In this document: in pieces, positions 5,224 to 7,005 of the stretch
Position numbering within the stretch: the stretch's first letter is position 1
Layout of the letters: each line of letters opens with the position of its first letter
Assembly: GCA_005239655.1 (NCBI GenBank)
Contig: SBBP01000024.1
Span: 1-7,005 of the forward strand
Direction: 5' to 3'
Source of the DNA: Candidatus Microgenomatus auricola
GTDB taxonomy: Bacteria > Patescibacteriota > Patescibacteriia > UBA9570 > XYC2-FULL-38-9
DNA length: 7,005 nt
Notes under the pieces: generated by a model
Seen by the model: the letters and a program-made list of their open reading frames with translations, nothing else
Told to the model about the DNA's origin: nothing
The model's database searches: none
Translations under genes and position numbers: made by a program

Positions 5224-6090
5224 ATGAACGAACTCGTACGACGCCATCTCTTGGGCGTCTACATGCGAGGAGGGCGGGTGGCACAGACCGCGCTCGAAAC
5301 CTTCCACATCCTGGATGCGGTCGGCTTCGCCACGCTCGTGAGCACGTACTGTGTGACACGAAGCGCGGCAGAGGTGATCGCCTTCGCACAGAACCAACTC
5401 GTCGGCGACATGCCCAAACCGTGGATGCCGGAATGCACTCCGATCCGAGGCATCATACTCCCCTGCCCAGGCTACACGAACGGCCACTCCCAGATGGCGG
5501 CGGCAATGAGCCGGCTCCGTAACGACGGGCACATCATTATCCCGCTCATCATTCCGCCGAAAGGAAACGTCCTGGGCTTCGACGACATGATGGAGCTGAA
5601 CGTGCCGCTGCTCGCCCAGACCAGACGGATCTTCAATGCCAATCCTGTGCCGGTAATCTTCGTCGGAGTCAGCTACGGTGGGCTGGTGGCGATTCGGCTT
5701 GGCAGAGTGATGCAGCAGACGTTCGGTATGGCGCCACACCACATCGTCGCGGTGCAAGCGCCGGTGAACGGGACACGGCTGGCGAAGTTCGGCGATCACC
5801 CCGCGGCACGGGAGATGCTCCCGGGTTCAGAGGCAGTTGCGGAAACGCAGCGGCAGATCTCGGAGTTGGAACGCCGTACGCGACTCAAGTACTTCTGTGC
5901 ACTCTACGACGAAGTCGTGCGCAGACGAGACTGCCGCCCGCCAAGCAATGGAAGGCCACACGAACGTTGGGCCGAAACACTCCCACACATCGGGCACTGG
6001 GGAGCGTTCCAGAACCCGTTCGCGCTTGACGTGATCGTTGGCTACATCCGCCACGTCACGAAACAGCCGCTGGTGCTCGCAAGACCGTGA
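5224..6090 (+). CDS. Alpha/beta hydrolase (esterase/lipase-like), intact triad
   Basis: 288 aa with no signal peptide. The core fold starts near residue 75: GIILPCPGYTNGHSQM (76-91) is the strand and oxyanion-hole region. VIFVGVSYGGLVAIRLG (144-160) is the nucleophile elbow GxSxG with Ser150. ALYDEVV (226-232) supplies the acid, Asp229, and LPHIGHWGAF (253-262) the histidine, most likely His258. So all three catalytic residues are in the expected order and spacing. A charged helical segment (200-222) may form part of a cap. The N-terminal 70 residues are helical and unassigned. It likely cleaves an ester, amide or thioester; the substrate is unknown. The gene has its own promoter and Shine-Dalgarno and is more GC-rich than the genes to its left. 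Its neighbour is an oxygenase-like gene with the same promoter layout, so joint use in small-molecule metabolism is possible but unproven. Confidence 0.85.
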   Translation: MNELVRRHLLGVYMRGGRVAQTALETFHILDAVGFATLVSTYCVTRSAAEVIAFAQNQLVGDMPKPWMPECTPIRGIILPCPGYTNGHSQMAAAMSRLRNDGHIIIPLIIPPKGNVLGFDDMMELNVPLLAQTRRIFNANPVPVIFVGVSYGGLVAIRLGRVMQQTFGMAPHHIVAVQAPVNGTRLAKFGDHPAAREMLPGSEAVAETQRQISELERRTRLKYFCALYDEVVRRRDCRPPSNGRPHERWAETLPHIGHWGAFQNPFALDVIVGYIRHVTKQPLVLARP

Positions 6091-6121
6091 GGAGATTCAC
6101 TTCGGTAGGCTTGAGGGGGGC

Positions 6122-6151
6122 TTGTCGGAGTTCTTTTTTTTGTGCTAGGGT
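6122..6151 (+). promoter_or_regulatory. Promoter of the oxygenase-like gene
   Basis: TTGTCG (6122-6127) is followed after 18 bp by TAGGGT (6146-6151), with TGC directly before it, making an extended -10. A run of eight T (6134-6141) sits in the spacer. The spacing and -10 hexamer are identical to those before the hydrolase gene, and the -10 to ATG distance is nearly the same (28 against 26 nt). Confidence 0.5.
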
Positions 6152-6166
6152 TTTTTGGCACTCTTT

Positions 6167-6172
6167 GGGAGG
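6167..6172 (+). promoter_or_regulatory. Shine-Dalgarno GGGAGG before the oxygenase-like gene
   Basis: GGGAGG ends 7 nt before the ATG at 6180, the optimal spacing. It selects this frame and start over the longer overlapping ORFs in other frames. Confidence 0.75.
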
Positions 6173-6179
6173 AAACCTC

Positions 6180-7005
6180 ATGGACAGTACGACTCTCCTG
6201 GCATCTCTCGGCATCCACCCTATTCCGCTCGAACCGTACATGCGCAGTGGGACGCACGGCGTCCGCGATCTGTGCAGCCAGGTCGCGCTCAACGCCAAGA
6301 ACCCTGGGCTCATCCTGGTGCAGCCGCCGCAGTTCCCGTGGCAAGTGTGGCGCGACATGGGTGAGATGGGCACCGCCTACATGCGGCAGCCAGACGCACT
6401 CAAGTTCCGTGATGCCCGTCCGGACCTGGCTTTCCAGGTGGGGTTCATGGGTGAGAGTGCAGAGGGCGGTGAAACGGCCTACACCTACCCGGAGGTGGTC
6501 GCACGCATCCCGCCCGGACACGAACCACTCACCGTGGGGAAGCCGGACCAGAAGCACCGCTTCTTCGTTCGCATCACGGACGGCGATCCGCAGAGCATCT
6601 TCACGCAGGCGAACGTCCCGAACGTGGTGCCGGCGGCATTCAGCTATCGGTGGAGCAGGGTGTGTGCGGCGTACGGCAAATTCCTCATGGAGGTTTTCCG
6701 CACCACCCTGGAGATGGCGGCGATTGGGTACGGCGCTCCGAAGAACCTCTTCACCAGGTTCCTGCCGTTCGGTCAGAACCTGGTGTCGATCGGCGCTGCC
6801 AACCTGTCGCGGTACCGGCAGCCCGGTGTCTGCATCAACGGCTTCCACGATGACCTCAACCTCGCCACACTCCACACACCGGCGTTCCCGGTGATCGGTG
6901 AGGGCGGCGAAGACGAAGGGGCCTGTCCGGGCCTGTTCGCCTACACCCGCGATCTGCGGCGCTTCCCGACCCTCGAGGCGCTGCACGCGGCGCCGGAGTG
7001 GCCCG
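6180..7005 (+). CDS. Isopenicillin N synthase-like 2-oxoglutarate/Fe(II) oxygenase, 3' end cut by window edge
   Basis: 275 codons are open from the ATG at 6180 to the window end. The pattern of residues 165-255 follows the isopenicillin N synthase/plant-type dioxygenase family. A helix ending in the GAPKNLF motif (185-191) corresponds to the Gly-Leu-Pro-x-x-x-F segment, LSRYRQPG (209-216) to the l-N-x-Y-P-P strand, and GFHDDLNLATLHTP (221-234) to the HxD iron motif, with His223 and Asp225 followed by the usual T-L. PGLFAYTRD (250-258) matches the following strand. The distal iron His and the RxS 2-oxoglutarate-binding Arg would fall beyond the window, so the site cannot be checked. Residues 1-160 are less conserved. 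Such enzymes use O2 and Fe(II), usually with 2-oxoglutarate, to hydroxylate or cyclise small molecules. No substrate can be named. If the distal residues are missing it would be a non-catalytic relative. Confidence 0.65.
   Translation, partial: MDSTTLLASLGIHPIPLEPYMRSGTHGVRDLCSQVALNAKNPGLILVQPPQFPWQVWRDMGEMGTAYMRQPDALKFRDARPDLAFQVGFMGESAEGGETAYTYPEVVARIPPGHEPLTVGKPDQKHRFFVRITDGDPQSIFTQANVPNVVPAAFSYRWSRVCAAYGKFLMEVFRTTLEMAAIGYGAPKNLFTRFLPFGQNLVSIGAANLSRYRQPGVCINGFHDDLNLATLHTPAFPVIGEGGEDEGACPGLFAYTRDLRRFPTLEALHAAPEWP

Noticed and set aside
5119..5799. 226-codon minus-strand frame opposite the hydrolase
   Set aside because: It is a His/Arg-rich shadow of a gene whose catalytic triad is intact on the plus strand.
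6100..6141. Terminator after the hydrolase ending in the T8 run
   Set aside because: No stable stem precedes the T-run; the upstream stretch has direct GGCTTG copies but no complementary arm. The T-run lies within the promoter spacer.
6142..6161. Inverted repeat GTGC...GCAC around the -10 of the oxygenase-like gene, as an operator or hairpin
   Set aside because: The arms are only 4 bp and the region is T-rich; this is within chance expectation.
6142..6894. 250-codon plus-strand frame overlapping the oxygenase-like gene
   Set aside because: The translation is Arg/Ser/Thr/Trp-rich low-quality sequence, and its start lies on the promoter of the real gene, without a ribosome site.
6042..6986. 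314-codon open frame on the minus strand opposite the oxygenase-like gene
   Set aside because: It is antisense to a gene with a good promoter, Shine-Dalgarno and family motifs. The translation is Arg/Glu/His-rich without a recognisable fold, typical of a GC-rich shadow frame.

Overview
The window reads as a piece of a bacterial chromosome. The best guess for the organism is Patescibacteria (CPR), at modest confidence. The support is as follows: Asn/Thr/Ser-rich linkers in two exported or membrane proteins; several genes without a Shine-Dalgarno whose predicted transcripts start close to the AUG; and very tight gene packing. No rRNA, tRNA, CRISPR array, transposase or integrase was seen, and almost every base is coding. 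None of this is proof of taxonomy.

Left part, minus strand (1-1823). A GalU-type UTP-glucose-1-phosphate uridylyltransferase is followed, with a 16-bp overlap, by an exported family-1 solute-binding protein. The binding protein runs off the left edge and was recovered here by reading the minus strand from an ATG at 963. The pair is driven by a good sigma70-like promoter (TTTACA, 17 bp, TATAGT) that predicts a leader of only about 7 nt.

Middle part, plus strand (1903-5115). A 103-aa protein resembling a GRAM/bacterial PH domain is divergent from galU and shares its 80-bp intergenic region. Next comes a classical short-chain dehydrogenase/reductase with a complete catalytic tetrad. Then comes a compact three-gene operon joined by two ATGA (4-bp) overlaps: an ECF-like sigma factor, a single-pass membrane protein in the usual anti-sigma position with a highly acidic outer tail, and a secreted helical protein. 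The last two share the same kind of Asn/Thr-rich linker. The natural reading is a cell-surface signalling unit: an outer coiled-coil protein or its ligand is sensed by the membrane protein, which holds or releases the sigma factor. The two envelope components do not match families I can name with certainty.

Right part, plus strand (5168-7005). The style changes: GC content rises, each gene has a strong Shine-Dalgarno (GGAGG), and each has its own promoter of the same layout (TTGACA or TTGTCG, 18 bp, TAGGGT, then ATG 26-28 nt later). The first gene is an alpha/beta hydrolase with an intact Ser-Asp-His triad. The second, cut by the right edge, looks like an isopenicillin-N-synthase-type 2-oxoglutarate/Fe(II) oxygenase, with an HxD metal motif at residues 223-225. 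This may be an acquired block or a differently regulated gene class of the same genome. The sequence alone cannot decide.
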